In this document: positions 1 to 10,680 of the stretch, one piece after another
Position numbering within the stretch: position 1 is the stretch's first letter
Layout: every line of letters begins with the position of its first letter
From: Codonopsis lanceolata
Lineage: Eukaryota > Streptophyta > Magnoliopsida > Asterales > Campanulaceae
Assembly: GCA_013146195.2 (NCBI GenBank)
Contig: CM028378.1
Location: 87,044,295 to 87,108,294 of the forward strand
Direction: 5' to 3'
Length of the DNA stretch: 64,000 nt
Made by a program: the position numbers and the translations under genes
Notes under the pieces: generated by a model
What the model was told of the DNA's origin: nothing
The model's database searches: none
What the model saw: the letters and a program-made list of their open reading frames with translations, nothing else

Positions 1-1500
1 AATCCTATAATTCCTATTCGTGAAACAGCAGTTGAAATGCACTCTCCTCTCGACCTCTCTCATCGACTTCATCTCTCTTCGTGGCGAATCTCTCTTCTTG
101 CTCGTGACTCTCCGTCTGTCGTGGCCCTGGTCCGCCATTAACGCCTGCCGGCGTCAACCTCTCTCTCTCCTTTCTTTCTTTATCTCTCTCAATTCTCAAA
201 ACCTAGATTTCCCAAAACCGAAATGGGTTTAACTTAACCATTTGGGGGATTCTCTAAGATGAAAGAGCATCAATAACATATTGAAATATCTCGAAAACTT
301 AACGTCCACTTGCACTTCCACCAAGTTTAATCTATTCTACCTAGTGGAACTTTTCTCTTCAACTAAATTGGGAATTAATTGTCAAATGGAAAACTTTTTG
401 GGAGACTTTTTGTGCATTTGCATGCATGCGTGTGTACATGTCTTCGGTAACTTGCACCATTCATCGTGGTTTCGTAATATCTAGAATCGTTAGGATTGGT
501 AGTATTAGTCGGAATGGACAGACAACCCAAAAATTTGCTCCGTGGCGCTTCTTTATCTCTGTGCTACTTTAAATAAAGTCAATTGTAATATTCCATATCT
601 AACCATTGTCACAAATATAATGGCGAAACTAACATGCACAACTCCAAAATTGGATTAGTCTGCATCCTTGGTCATTTTTTTGGTCCAAAAGTTCCAAATA
701 TCAGGCCAAAAAAGAAAGGAAAAACAAATGAAATGGTTTGTTTGTGTTGTGTGTGTGTGTGAGTGTGTAATTTAATAACTTAAGTGCGGCACTTAGATTG
801 TTGAATGATTGGCACAAGCAGATTCAATTGAACTCAGAATCCTCGCAGAATGATTGTTTAGTAAAATTACCAAGGCTTTAGCTCAAAGCTCATAAAGTAC
901 TGCCACAAGTGGTGTTAAGGAGTTTCTTCAAAACTCAATACCAATATAATGCTTGTGCAGTAGAATAGCTTGGTTGCATAATCTATTAGCTTTTTATTTC
1001 AATTATTTATTTATTTCAATTAATTACAAAACTAATTTTTTATTTCAATTAGGTGCTTATATTTATATACCAATTTCCATACTAATACTCAATTTTCAAT
1101 GCATTTTTTTAAAAGTCTAATTCTTGTTTTGTTCATATGCCCAGAACTGATATAGATTTTTGTTTTGTTCCCCCCTTCTTTACATAGTTTTGTGTTAGTG
1201 GAACTTGTCAATGTATTGAATTTTCTCACGCGGTAAAGGACCAGTTCGTTTTTCTTGGCATTTCAATATTCCAAGGTATGTTTCCCTATTACTCTAATCT
1301 TTTCGTCATCGATTCTTGTTTTTCACATATATATGTTTTTTATAAGTAGATGGTAGACATGCCATGAACTGATATTATATGTCCTACCTACTTCACACTT
1401 TAAATGTTTCTAATTCTTGAAAGCAATCATGGTTCTATCTTCTGTGATTATGTATTTTGTATTAAATAGAATATGACTATACTTATCCATGTGTTATTTA
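1..1500. other. intergenic, no gene seen
   Basis: The first 240 bases are C/T-rich, with short open frames that match no family I recognise. The remainder is A+T-rich. A (GT)n microsatellite lies at about 741-769. Bases just before 1517 end in a splice-acceptor-like TTGGTAG, so the hAT gene that follows may have an untranslated first exon here. I could not place a promoter. Confidence 0.5.
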
Positions 1501-1516
1501 ATCATGTTTTTGGTAG

Positions 1517-3830
1517 ATGGAATCTGAAAATGTTGCTGAAAATGTTACAGACATTGTGGATCCTTCTCCCAATTCCACAATCCCACCCACACATGAGCCA
1601 AATTCCAATGTAATAGATTTGACTAAGGTTCCCCCTCGTCCTCAAAAAAGGAAGAGAGTTGCAGCTAAGATAAAGAATACATCTAGGAAAAAATCAGAAA
1701 TTTGGGACCATTTTGAAAAGCTTGATGAGAATGGGCTTTTGGCTAAGTGTAACTATTGTTCAAAAGAATATCACGCAGATACAATCAGGAATGGTACATC
1801 TAGTCTATGGAAACACCTCAATAATCCAAAAGGATGCCCTGAATATCCTTATAAGGAACACTTCCAAGAAGATAAAAGCCAAACAACCCTTCAATTTCAC
1901 CAAGAAAGAAAGAGGGAGAAGGTGAGGGTGTTACAACCGGTGGTGGAACTAGTGGTACCCTTAGGGCCCACTACAAGCTTTGCACCTTAGGAAGGAACTT
2001 GCTATTATGATTATTATTGATGAGATGCCTTTTCGGACTGTTGAGAAAGAGGGTTTTAAACGTTTCACTAGAGCTTTAAATCCTAGATTTTCGATGCCAT
2101 CTCGCTTCACTGTTGCTAGGGATTGCATGGGTCTTTATATTGAGGAAAAGCCAAGCTAAAGAAACTCCTAAAGTCTCAACGTGTGTGTCTTACTACGATA
2201 CTTGGTCCTCGATTCAAAATTTGAACTACATGTGTCTTACCGCTCATTGATTGATAGTGATTGGAATATGAATAAAAAGATTTTGAGCTTTTGTTTAATT
2301 GCTAATCATAAGGGAGACACCATTGGAAAGACTATTGAGGCATGTTTGCTTGATTGGGGGATTGATAAGATTTTCACAATAACGGTTGACAATGCAAGTT
2401 CCAATGATACTGCAATTAGATACTTGTCAAGAAAAACAAAAGGGTGGGAAGGGTGCATCATGGATAATCAGCTTTTGCATGTTCGGTGTAATGCACACAT
2501 TCTAAATCTCATTGTGAAAGAGGGTTTAACTGAACAACATGAATCGATTTCAGTTAGGAATGTAGTGAGGTTTGTGAGGTCTTCTCCTCGCTAGGACCAA
2601 ATATTTTAAAGCTAGTGTTGAAGTCGAAAAGATTCCAAGCAAGAGCTTTCTTTGCCTTGACGTTGAAACTAGGTGGAATTCTACCTATTTGATGTCGAGG
2701 CCCGAAAAGTTTGAGCTAGCCTTTGAGAGATTGAAGGATGAGGGTAAGTTTGGGGATTACTTTGATGGTCGCGTTGGGCCACCTACCATGGAGCAATGGC
2801 AAACTATTAGATGTTTCATTCGGTTTTTGAAGATTTTTTACGTCTCCACCAAAAGGTTTTCTGGTACTAATTACGTGACCACCAATCTTTTCTTTGTTGA
2901 GCTTATGTCCATTAGAACTAGTTTGGTCACATGGGCTAGTAATGTGGGAAATGCGGAGGAAGAAATTTTATTGAGTGGTATGGCCAAAATATGAAAACCA
3001 AGTATGATAAATATTGGGAAGATTTGGGTCATTTGAATTATGTGTTGTTTGTTGCAAATGTTTTGGATCCCCGCTATAAAATGAAATTTCTCATATTTTG
3101 TTTTGGTCAATGTTATGGGAAATTCACTTCTCGTTATCAAACAATGGTTGATAAGGTTGAAACTACATTGCAACGGTTGTACGACCATTACCAATCACTT
3201 GAAAGCAATCATTCCATTCGAGCTAAAATGGTTGATTTGGATCGTTCATCTACATCTACTTTTATGAATGTTAATGTGAATGATGACCCTACTATCCTCT
3301 TGAAGTCACAATTTGCACAACATTTAGAAAATGAGCAAAGTGTTTAAAGTAGGTCCGAGATTGGCCGGTATTTAGCCGATGGTTGTGAAAGTATGACCGA
3401 TTCATTTGACATTTTGAAGTGGTGGAAGCAAAATTCCTCAAAGTATCCCATTCTTTCTCAAGTTGCAAGAGATGTCTTAGCTATCCCTATTACAACCGTT
3501 GCTTCGGAGTCAACTTTTAGCACTAGTGGGCGTGTCCTTGATTCTTTTAGGAGTTCATTAAGTCCAAAGATGGTAGAGGCTCTTGTGTGCGGTCAAAATT
3601 GGTTGAGGTCGATGGGGAAAGTTGAAGACATATTCGATGTATTAGATGATATTGAGAAGATGGAGAATGTTGAAAAAGGTAATAACTTGTATCTTGATTT
3701 ATTTGTATTATTTGTTGAATTTTCTACTTTATTTTCTTGTGACTAATACTTTATTATTATTTTCACTTCTTATTTTCAGAGTATGAGAAAACTGCTTCCA
3801 CAATTATTGTTGATGGCTGAGACTTGAGAG
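1517..3830 (+). pseudogene. hAT (Ac-like) transposase, decayed
   Basis: This is a cut-and-paste DNA transposase of the hAT superfamily, broken by frameshifts. The first open piece (1517-1990) starts with a basic stretch and then a BED zinc finger: WDHF, a C-x2-C pair (CNYC) and a GTSSLWKH motif. A second piece (about 1986-2158) has the core segment containing DEMPF, GFKRF and EEK. A YDTW segment near 2197, holding the likely first catalytic aspartate, lies in another frame. Piece 2181-2594 has HKGDTIG and VDNASSN. Pieces 2689-2994 and 2991-3347 have the RNase-H-like region with VLDPRYK. Piece 3393-3746 is the C-terminal dimerisation domain (ILKWWK, ASESTFSTSGRVLD, VEALVCGQNWLRS). Domain order and spacing are right for one element of about 2.3 kb. 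At least four frame breaks rule out an active enzyme. I found no convincing terminal inverted repeats or target duplication. Confidence 0.9.
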
Positions 3831-3902
3831 GTATCCTGTTTACAGAACTGTTTGTTGACTTTTGAACTGTTTTGCATTCTTAAGATATGCTTGTGAACTG
3901 AA

Positions 3903-4350
3903 TCAGTTTTAGTAGTCTGGTGATTCTGTATCTGTTCATGGTATTCTGTTTGCAAAAGTTCCCAGAAATGAGTGTTTTGTTTTGTCATTACAGATTCAGT
4001 TTACTTCATAAGCGTTTAGTGCATGCATTCGGTTCGAAGCAAACCGAATCGCTTTTAGCGATCGGTGATTACTATCTATTCATGGTATTCTGTTTGCAAA
4101 AGTTCCCAGAAATGAGGGTTTTGTTTTGTCATTACAGATTCAGTTTACTTCATAAGCTGTTTAATGCATGCAGATTGATTCGAGCTGTAAAACCGAATCG
4201 GTTTAGTCGCCTAGTGATTACAGATCGTTCATGGTATTCTGTTTGCAAAAGTTCCCAGAAATGAGTGTTTTGTTTTGTCATTACAGATTCAGTTTACTTC
4301 AGAGTTGTTTAGTCTGCATGCATTCGGTTTGAAGCAAGCCGAATCGGTTT
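3903..4350. repeat. tandem repeat, about 147-bp unit, three copies
   Basis: The block beginning TTCATGGTATTCTGTTTGC recurs at about 3935, 4079 and 4227, with spacings of 144 and 149 bases. Each copy continues through the same segment (CAAAAGTTCCCAGAAATGAG, then a TTTTGTCATTACAG stretch) and ends in a GAATCGGTTT-type segment flanked by CATGCATTCGGTT. A partial fourth copy may start near 4370. It lies directly between the hAT remnant and the F-box remnant and has no coding look. Confidence 0.85.
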
Positions 4351-4463
4351 TTAGATCCTAGTGATTACTGCTCATGATTCGTTTTGCGCCTTCAAAACTG
4401 CTCACAATTGAATTGCATGACATGGCCTATGTTGTTTACAATGTAAAATTATGCCATTGAATC

Positions 4464-4850
4464 ATGTGCAATTATGACGTTATTGTTGAGGTCCTACTTA
4501 GACTCCCAGCTGAACATGTTCTGCAATGTCGAAGAGTGTGTAGGCAATGGCGGGAATTAACCTCAACACCTTATTTTATTGAATTGCATCTAAAAAGAGA
4601 TAGTCCATCATTTCTTTTACAAGCCAATTACACAGTCCGTGACGGTGTAGAATCAGACTTGTTCATTTTTTAAGAATCAGCTAATGAAGCAGCAAAGTAC
4701 TCGAAGATACCCAGAAATTCCCTAACGATGATGCAACGTAGTCCCTGCCCTAGCTGTTCCTGGAACGGGTTAGTCGTGTTTAGTTCAAGAGGTAAGATAC
4801 GTAAGCACTTGCTACCCATTGAGACTTGTTCTTGGAAGGCAAGTTGAACA
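4464..4850 (+). pseudogene. F-box protein fragment, truncated
   Basis: F-box proteins link substrates to SCF ubiquitin ligases through SKP1. The open frame 4464-4673 (69 codons) contains an F-box core: DVIVEVLLRLP, then LQCRRVCRQW and a LTSTPYF segment, at residues 4-38. It stops at 4671-4673. The same frame continues afterwards with SCSWNGLVVFSS, which resembles the SCNGLL motif at the start of the F-box-associated region. The stop therefore looks like a lesion, with the sequence decaying by about 4850. The rest of an F-box protein (usually 350-400 residues) is absent, so this is a broken gene or a captured fragment. Confidence 0.7.
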
Positions 4851-4929
4851 ATGAAATTCTGGTTTAGTGCTTGTGTCGTGGGATGGTGCATCTCTTGTGG
4901 CAGTTTTATCATGTAAATCAAGAGGGTCA

Positions 4930-5920
4930 CCTTGAACTATGCCTTAAAATTCGAGTGATCACGTGCCCGCATTCATTACATCGAACACCTTTACGTGCTT
5001 AATTGTGTGATTGACACATGAAATAAAAGTAAAATGGCTGTGACCGGGGTTAGGTCTTTTTGACTCGGGGAGCCTTTTTGATTGGTGATTGTGATGGTTA
5101 AGAGTTGTCATTGTTTGTTAGAGTTTATAGTTACTTGGCAGCCAACTGTCGTTGTTTAGTGGGAGTAGAGACGAAGGAATCAACCGGCTTGATTGATGAT
5201 CATGATGGCATTATCAACGGGCTTCGACAAGGTTGTATTTGGTATGTGTCTCTTGTTCTAAAAGGTTTGTTTGAAAGTTGGATTGGCTGTTGCCTGTTGA
5301 TGGTGAGAAAGAGATGTTGCCTGTTGCCACAGTAAGTGAACTAGTGAAGTATTGAGGTGAGGTCTAAAGGGTATGGATGGTTTTGGATGCACAGCCTTAA
5401 TTATTGTCTTACTTATCTTATGCTTAAATTTGTTAACTGTAAAATTGGTACGGAACTATGGATCGATGTTAACTGTAAAATTTGTACACGTGAAATCATT
5501 GATAAGGAAATGTTATTTGGAGAAGTTCATGTGTTGAGTTATGTTTAATCTGATAAATTCTTCGATCTGTTTTGTTATTTCTTATTTTTGTTAATCTATT
5601 TTGCATGCAAGGAATTGCTTGGTTGGGGATGGAGAATTGGAGACTGAGGAGATTTCGATTTCGTGCTCTCAATTGAACTGTTTTGTACTCTTTTGTTATT
5701 TTACATTTCTAGCATCAACACTCAAAACACTTATTAAGCTCAGACTTTTTAGTTATTTTTTTCTTTATTATTTTGTACTATTTTGTTATTTTGTTTCGAC
5801 TGGTTTGTTATGTTTGAGTCTATGATTCCGACATTTTTAATTGTTGAATGTAATTTTATTGAATGTTTTTTAATCTATTTATTAAGTTTAAATATTTTAG
5901 ATTTTATTATGTATTTGTAT
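4930..5920. other. intergenic, nothing identified
   Basis: Short open frames at 5105-5335, 5357-5548 and 5601-5825 show no recognisable domain. The last lies in T-rich DNA with repeated TTTTGTTATTTT. Nothing here supports a gene. Confidence 0.5.
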
Positions 5921-5924
5921 TAAA

Positions 5925-6128
5925 CAGGTAAAAAATAAATAACCATCGTATTGGTCCGGTCTTGGTTCTCGTACGTCTTCAATTGGTTCTGGACCGGACC
6001 AATGTATTGGTTCTCAGACATATTGGGTTGGTCCTGGTTCTATATTTTATGAGAACCGGACTATTGGTTTGGTCCTGGCTCTCTCATTTTTTCCAAAAAA
6101 ATGGACCGAACCGGACCAAGCTCACCCC
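5925..6128. repeat. end of a hAT-like MITE, GGTTC-rich, first copy
   Basis: This segment is rich in GGTTC and GGTCC words and ends in ACCGGACCAAGCTCACCCC. It aligns over its whole length with 57012-57218: both start TAAACAG, then share TATTGGTCCGGTCTTGGTTC and end in CCGGACCAAGCTCACC. The complementary end type, TAGGGGTGAG, occurs at 53124. I could not find the left end of this copy. Confidence 0.7.
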
Positions 6129-6132
6129 TAAG

Positions 6133-7197
6133 TTCAATTGTTCCCAGTCGATGTATCCTTATCAAAGCCCTCCTCCTCCTCGGAAGTAACTACCTTGTCT
6201 TGTGTTCGATTGATTGCTTTAACTCAATCACCCACTAAAAGTTGATTTTCTAAATTTCTTGTGCTCAACCTTGATCTTCTTTCATCCATAATGTAGTCGG
6301 ATACGCTAAATGTTTATTCAACGGCGACGGTTGAGACAGGAGAAGCTAGGACCTCCTTTGCAATTAATGATAGAGTTGGATAATTATGGGTCATTCTGGC
6401 CCACCATTTTAAAATATCAAAATTTTCTATAAGACCGAAAGTAGTTGATAAATATAAATCAAGTTCTAATGTATATTCATCGTCTCGTGCTCGTTTTTGA
6501 GTTCTTGTATTAATAAAGTTATCTAGTATCTACCCAACAAAAAGGATCATCACTAGGTTGACTACTACTACTATCTATATTTTCATTACCAATATCAGTA
6601 CCATAAATTACGTTATATTCCTTAAAAAGTGCATATAAAATATTTTTAATTTCACTCGAAACATTTGTTGGATTTGGAATAGGGTCAGTTAAAAATAAGT
6701 CAACACCATCGGAGAATAAATTATCATAATAATATTTTAGCATTACTTCTAAACCATCTTGTCCTATTCAAGGATCTAATATTTTAGCAACTAAAAACAA
6801 TGGTGGAATGTTCAAAAAATATTTTAGTCATTTTATTCTCATACTAGCAATACATTCACCTAAAATTGGACAATCTTTAAAATGTTTGAATATATAACTA
6901 ATTTTAGCACAATGTTCTAAAACAAATACAACAGTAGGATAATGAGAACCGAATAATTGTTCGGTAGCTTCGTTAAAAACTTTCAAAATCGTCTTTAAAT
7001 TTTCACAAACATCCCATTTATGAGGAAATATTGGAAGAGGGTAATTTATAGATTGGAAAAATACCCATAATTGTTGTCGATGTTGATAAAATTCAATTAA
7101 CATTTTATAGGTGAAATTCCATCGGTTTGGAACATCTATATGAAATGACTTAGGTTCCATATTAGCTTGTTTACAAAATTTAGCTCATTTTTTAATA
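6133..7197 (-). pseudogene. hAT transposase, C-terminal half, decayed
   Basis: Read on the minus strand, this is the C-terminal half of a second hAT transposase, of a different subfamily from the copy at 1517. From 7197 down it shows AKFCKQAN, then DVPNRWNFTYKML and the RNase-H-like region, the ILDP block near 6765, and a long linker. Near 6430-6330 lies the dimerisation domain: ILKWWARMTHNYPTLS, then PVSTVAVE followed by DERRS. Several in-frame stops occur: TGA for an expected Trp near 7184 and near 6827, TGA for an expected Arg after ILDP, and TAA in the TVAVE motif. Each is one C-to-T or G-to-A step from a sense codon. The coding trace ends near 6133, next to the MITE end at 6128. Homology stops abruptly at 7197, where the Pack-MULE repeat begins. 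Confidence 0.85.
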
Positions 7198-7375
7198 GGG
7201 TTAAGTATACCATTAGTCCCTGAACTTTGGCCAAACTCATCATCAGTCCCCCAACTTAAAAAAGTTTCACCACTGACCAAAGTAGACCTTTTTTTCTCAT
7301 CGGAGGTCCCTAGCCCTAACGTCATTTTTGTATTTCCGTTAAGTGAGCATATGTCACTCACATGTACAAAATAAG
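7198..7375 (+). repeat. left terminal inverted repeat of the Pack-MULE
   Basis: This pairs with the reverse complement of 9715-9892. Matching blocks include CCATTAGTCCCT, ACTTTGG, CGTTAAGTG and a CACATGTAC-like word. It cuts off the hAT coding trace on its left. Confidence 0.75.
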
Positions 7376-7735
7376 GGGGTCATGTATAACATCATCAAAA
7401 TAATGGGGCAATTAACCATGATAAAAGATGGAGGGGGCCTGAATTGTTGCTTATTGGGTAAAATACTATCGGTCTTCCAGGTTCCGAGTCCCAGCTGAAC
7501 TTTGTTCATCTCCTTCTTGGATAAATTCACGTTCACACTAAAACCCAACCAAACAAACCATCCCAACACAAAAATCTTTCAATATTCATCAATCGCCACT
7601 CACAAATCTCATCTCTAAATCCTTTGAGATTTTCTATTACTGTTACCAATTTCATCAATAATCAACTTAAGGGAAAACACATCTTCCTCCTTCCCCCTTT
7701 GTGTACAAAGAGATCTGCACTCGAAAGTGAAAAAA

Positions 7736-8042
7736 ATGGCTCAAAATCGGCGGGGGCGGCGGCAAACTGATGCCGAATTTGGATCAGAACGGCACTAAAC
7801 TTCTTAATTTAACAGTACTCCAGCGAATCGATCCCTTTGTCGAAGATATTCTTATCACTGCTGCTCACGTCACTTTCTCTGAATTCAACATCGACCTCTC
7901 CCAATGGTTAATGACCCAACTCCATCTATATGTGTGTTTGTGATTGTTTGTATATTTGTATGATCTGATTGAATTGTTTGTTTGATTGATTCGTTTTGCA
8001 GAGTCGCAAGGATGTGGAAGGATCTCTTTTTGTAGTCAAGAG
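7736..8042 (+). pseudogene. captured 5' part of decapping gene DCP1
   Basis: DCP1 activates DCP2 for mRNA cap removal in processing bodies. The fragment has an ATG at 7736, exon 1 to about 7907, an intron, and exon 2 at 8002-8042, followed by a GTATCA donor for intron 2. Exon 1 encodes PNLDQNGTKLLNLTVLQRID, then an ITAAHVTFSEFNIDLSQW segment. Exon 2 encodes SRKDVEGSLFVVKR. Both are the conserved start of the plant DCP1 EVH1-like domain. Two lesions are visible. A one-base frame offset between the ATG and the conserved part lies in the GGCGG run near 7750. The intron 1 donor reads TT instead of GT at 7908-7909. The upstream 7565-7735 resembles a 5' untranslated region. Only about 70 of the usual 350 or more residues are present, and the piece sits inside inverted repeats, so it is a transduplicate and not the working gene. 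Confidence 0.85.
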
Positions 8043-8157
8043 GTATCAACTCCTGCAGTTTTTATTCTTTAGACATATGATAGACCTTTAGCACAAATCA
8101 AATTTACCATTTGTTTTCTATACATAGCTTCAGTAAATTTAAATAGAGAAAACGTAC

Positions 8158-8666
8158 CTTGTTGTGATGAACCCGCAACTCCTTAGATTTGTGTTTGACC
8201 TTCTTCCATCCCAACCTTGTCGGGATGATTGTTCCTTATGTGTTTTTTATATGTGTCGTATCCATTTCCAGTTTTGAACCTGAATGTGGCGTTGCAATAG
8301 TTGCACGTGTCTAGAAAATTCTTACCTTCAAGGCGCGTCTTTGAATACTGCATCGTGAATATATCAGATTGTCCCGTTGTTCGATCTCGGGTGCCACCTT
8401 GAACTTGACCTCGTGTTGTTCTACCTTCGGTTTGAGTGATACTCTCTTGAGTACGGGGATGAGTTTCGGAGGTGTGAGGATTTACCGGCTCATCACCTAT
8501 TGGATTGTTTACATCAAATTCATCATCGCTAAAATCTCTACTAATTGGCGTTTATAAATTTTACCAAAAAGTATCATAGGGCCCAACTCTTTTCGGCTTA
8601 GGAATTTGGGGTCCTTGGGAAGCTTTGTCTTTTCCCTTGTTCATGCCGGATCGAGAAGATGACATT
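8158..8666 (-). pseudogene. hAT BED-finger exon, antisense inside the Pack-MULE
   Basis: On the minus strand an ATG at 8666-8664 opens a Lys/Pro-rich leader (MSSSRSGMNKGKDKASQ), then an acidic linker with DDEFDVNNP, then a BED-type finger with CNYC and KKHIRNNHP (C-x2-C ... H-x4-H spacing). It ends at a GTACGT donor at 8157. Three in-frame stops interrupt it (two near 8575-8560, one near 8180). The transposase core that should follow is missing. Instead the DCP1 fragment lies next to it, tail to tail. It may be a capture by the Pack-MULE. It may also be the N-terminal half of the element whose C-terminal half lies at 6133-7197, since orientation and order fit. Confidence 0.8.
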
Positions 8667-9414
8667 TTTTTGTAGAATAAATGTAATAATATAATAAAAT
8701 GTAGTTAATAATATAAATTAATTTAAAACGTAGTAATTAACAACAATTAATAATTAGTAAGTATAATATTAAAACAAAATTAATAAATATTAAAGTACTT
8801 TAATTTGAAAGTTAATAACTAATAACTAGATAATAGTACTTAATAATAATATATATAATTAAATACTTTTTACTATAATTTAGAGTACTTAATAAATATT
8901 TTATATAATTACAACAAAAAAACGTGATTAATAAAAATTAATCGGTAAACTTACTAAATAATTGGAGAGTAGTAGAATAGTAGCACACTTGAGAGTTGAG
9001 AGATGGAGAGTTTTAGAATTGAAGGATGATAAGAATTGATAAAATTAGAGAGAAGATGAGTAGGAAAATTTGAGAAAGAGTGGGAGTATTTATAGGTTAG
9101 TAAAATAGGAAGAAAAAAACACCCCAAACAGCCACAACACCGTTCTGTACCCCCAAGATCATTTGGGCCGTCCATTTCGATCAATCTGGGTCATTCGTTT
9201 GAATTCTGACCATTTTTTTTTAATTTTACCGTTGGAATCATGTATCGGCAGTTCACGGTTCTGGTTCACTCACACGGTTCAGAACCGCCAGTTTATGAAA
9301 AAGGTTTTGACAAACCTTAACTCAACCGGTGAACCTCCGGTTCAGTCGAAGGTTCGGTTCTTCACTGTTCGGTTCCTAACCGGTTTTTGGACAGTTGCGA
9401 ACCTTTTGTGCATG

Positions 9415-9564
9415 CTAAGTGCGACCTTGTCTGGTTCCAAAGGGACCGGTGCTTGTGCGCCTGAGGTCGACGAAGAAATGCAGCAACTGCGTAAAGATTG
9501 GTTTGATACTCTTGAAATGCTAAAAAGTCGTTACACTAGGAATGCCATTGATACTACTTTGTGA
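9415..9564 (+). other. coding-like fragment, unidentified
   Basis: The last third of an open frame has balanced, protein-like composition (EVDEEMQQLRKDWFDTLEML) and ends in TGA at 9562-9564. The sequence before it (about 9235-9400) is GGTTC-rich repeat DNA. It could be another exon piece captured by the Pack-MULE. I do not recognise its family. Confidence 0.25.
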
Positions 9565-9714
9565 ATAAAAAAATTCTACTGGAAAAGGATAAGAAAGAAT
9601 GTGCAGAGAATTGCACATCTGAAATTGAGGCCTTGTGGTCTTTTTCCTAACCTTAGAGGACTCAATAGCAAATTTTCATCTAGTTTAGTTTAGATAAATT
9701 TCATTTTAGCCTTT

Positions 9715-9892
9715 ACCCGAGTGTACGTGAGAAGCACATGCGGCACTTAACGAAATTTCTCTAACGACATCCATCAAAAAGACTGAGGCTGTGAAAATTT
9801 ATAACCTTTAGGACCCAATTATTACGAAATTTTGTTAAGGGACTAATGGTGAGAACGACCCAAAGTCAAGGGACCAATGGTGTGATTTACCC
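9715..9892 (-). repeat. right terminal inverted repeat of the Pack-MULE
   Basis: This is the partner of 7198-7375. It ends in TTTACCC followed by an A-run, and the 10.56-kb MULE begins only 12 bases further on. Confidence 0.75.
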
Positions 9893-9895
9893 TAA

Positions 9896-9904
9896 AAAAA
9901 ATAA
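9896..9904. repeat. target-site duplication of the MULE, left
   Basis: AAAAAATAA is repeated exactly at 20464-20472. Nine bases is the Mutator superfamily length. The low-complexity sequence weakens the statistics slightly, but both copies abut the inverted repeat exactly. Confidence 0.85.
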
Positions 9905-9950
9905 GGGTCGCGCTATTTAGACCCCTAGTTCCTCCAAGTTGACCCCACAT
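9905..9950 (+). repeat. left terminal inverted repeat of the MULE
   Basis: Starts GGGTCGCGCTATTTAGACCC and includes CTAGTTCCTCCAAGTTGACC. It pairs with 20418-20463. Confidence 0.85.
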
Positions 9951-10414
9951 CTAAGTATATCCTCCATCTCCTTTTAAAATACTTGATACCTATGTGTGTA
10001 CCCCCCCCCCCTTGTTTTCCTATTTTACCCTTCTGAATTTTTAACACACAATGTTACATTAACCCCCTTCAAAACCCAACACCCCCTCAAAACCAATAAC
10101 ACTGATACCCCTCCCCTTCCAATACGCATGCAACGTGTAGTTTTTGGGTTTAGACTTCTTTCTCCAGTTCTTACTTTTCAAAGGCAGGCAACAGGTTATT
10201 ATTACTCTTCAAGCCAAGCAACCAACTCTTCATCTCCTCATTCAGTTCTTCATCTCCTCCTTCAGTTCAAAAATGGACAAAAGAGGTATGTATATTTTTC
10301 ATTGATTTTAGTTTGGTTTGGTGTGTTTTTATATAATGTATTTGTTTGTTGGGTTTAGATATGACTAGAATCACATTTTGTGTTTATATTGGCATTAAAA
10401 TTTTGGATGTTTGT

Positions 10415-10680
10415 TAGGAAACATTCGGCCCTGAACTCCAGAATTAGGGCTTAATGTTCGGCATATAGGGTCTGAACACCATCAAAATGTTCGGACCTGA
10501 TAGTCAAAACATTTTGATGATGTTCGGACCCTATATGTCGAACATTAAGAATTTGTTCGTTATGATGTGGCCGAACTTTTTCAAAATGTTCAAACATTAG
10601 GGGCCGAACATTTTGATGATGTTCCGACACCAGAGGCCGAACATTTTCAAAAAGTTCCAACAAAGGGGGCCGAACATTTT
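10415..10680. repeat. subterminal array of CCGAACATTTT / TGTTCGG repeats
   Basis: About ten units built on GAACATTTT and GATGTTCGGACC words, in both orientations, fill most of the first intron of the PMD gene. The mirror array at 19735-19912, in the first intron of the transposase gene, uses the same TGTTCGG and GAAC words. An open frame through the array (10567-10779) is only the repeat translated. Confidence 0.75.

Larger units (their letters stand above)
7198..9892. mobile_element. Pack-MULE-like element carrying gene fragments
   Basis: The ends are long imperfect inverted repeats of about 180 bases. The left end begins GGGTTAAGTATACCATTAGT and the right end, read inward, begins GGGTAAATCACACCATTGGT. 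Both continue with a pair of 'TCCCT-AACTTTG'-like blocks and then a TTCGTTAAGTG or TCCGTTAAGTG block with a CACATGTAC-like segment. Inside lie a genomic, intron-containing piece of DCP1 (+), a BED-finger exon of a hAT transposase (-) and other unrecognised sequence, but no transposase of its own. Long inverted repeats plus captured host exons with introns are the hallmark of Pack-MULEs. I could not find a clean 9-bp target duplication: the left flank is TTTTTAATA and the right flank is A-rich. Confidence 0.75.

Noticed and set aside
20..232. Open frame at the window start, plus its antisense shadow
   Set aside because: C/T-rich low-complexity sequence with no domain, splice context or neighbour. 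Frames are open on both strands because of composition.
7736..8042. DCP1 as a working host gene
   Set aside because: Only two exons are present, with a frame offset and a mutated splice donor, inside inverted repeats and followed by an unrelated antisense exon.
9163..9410. First two thirds of the open frame 9163-9564 as a gene
   Set aside because: This part is GGTTC-rich element DNA. Only the last third looks protein-like, and that alone is listed at low confidence.
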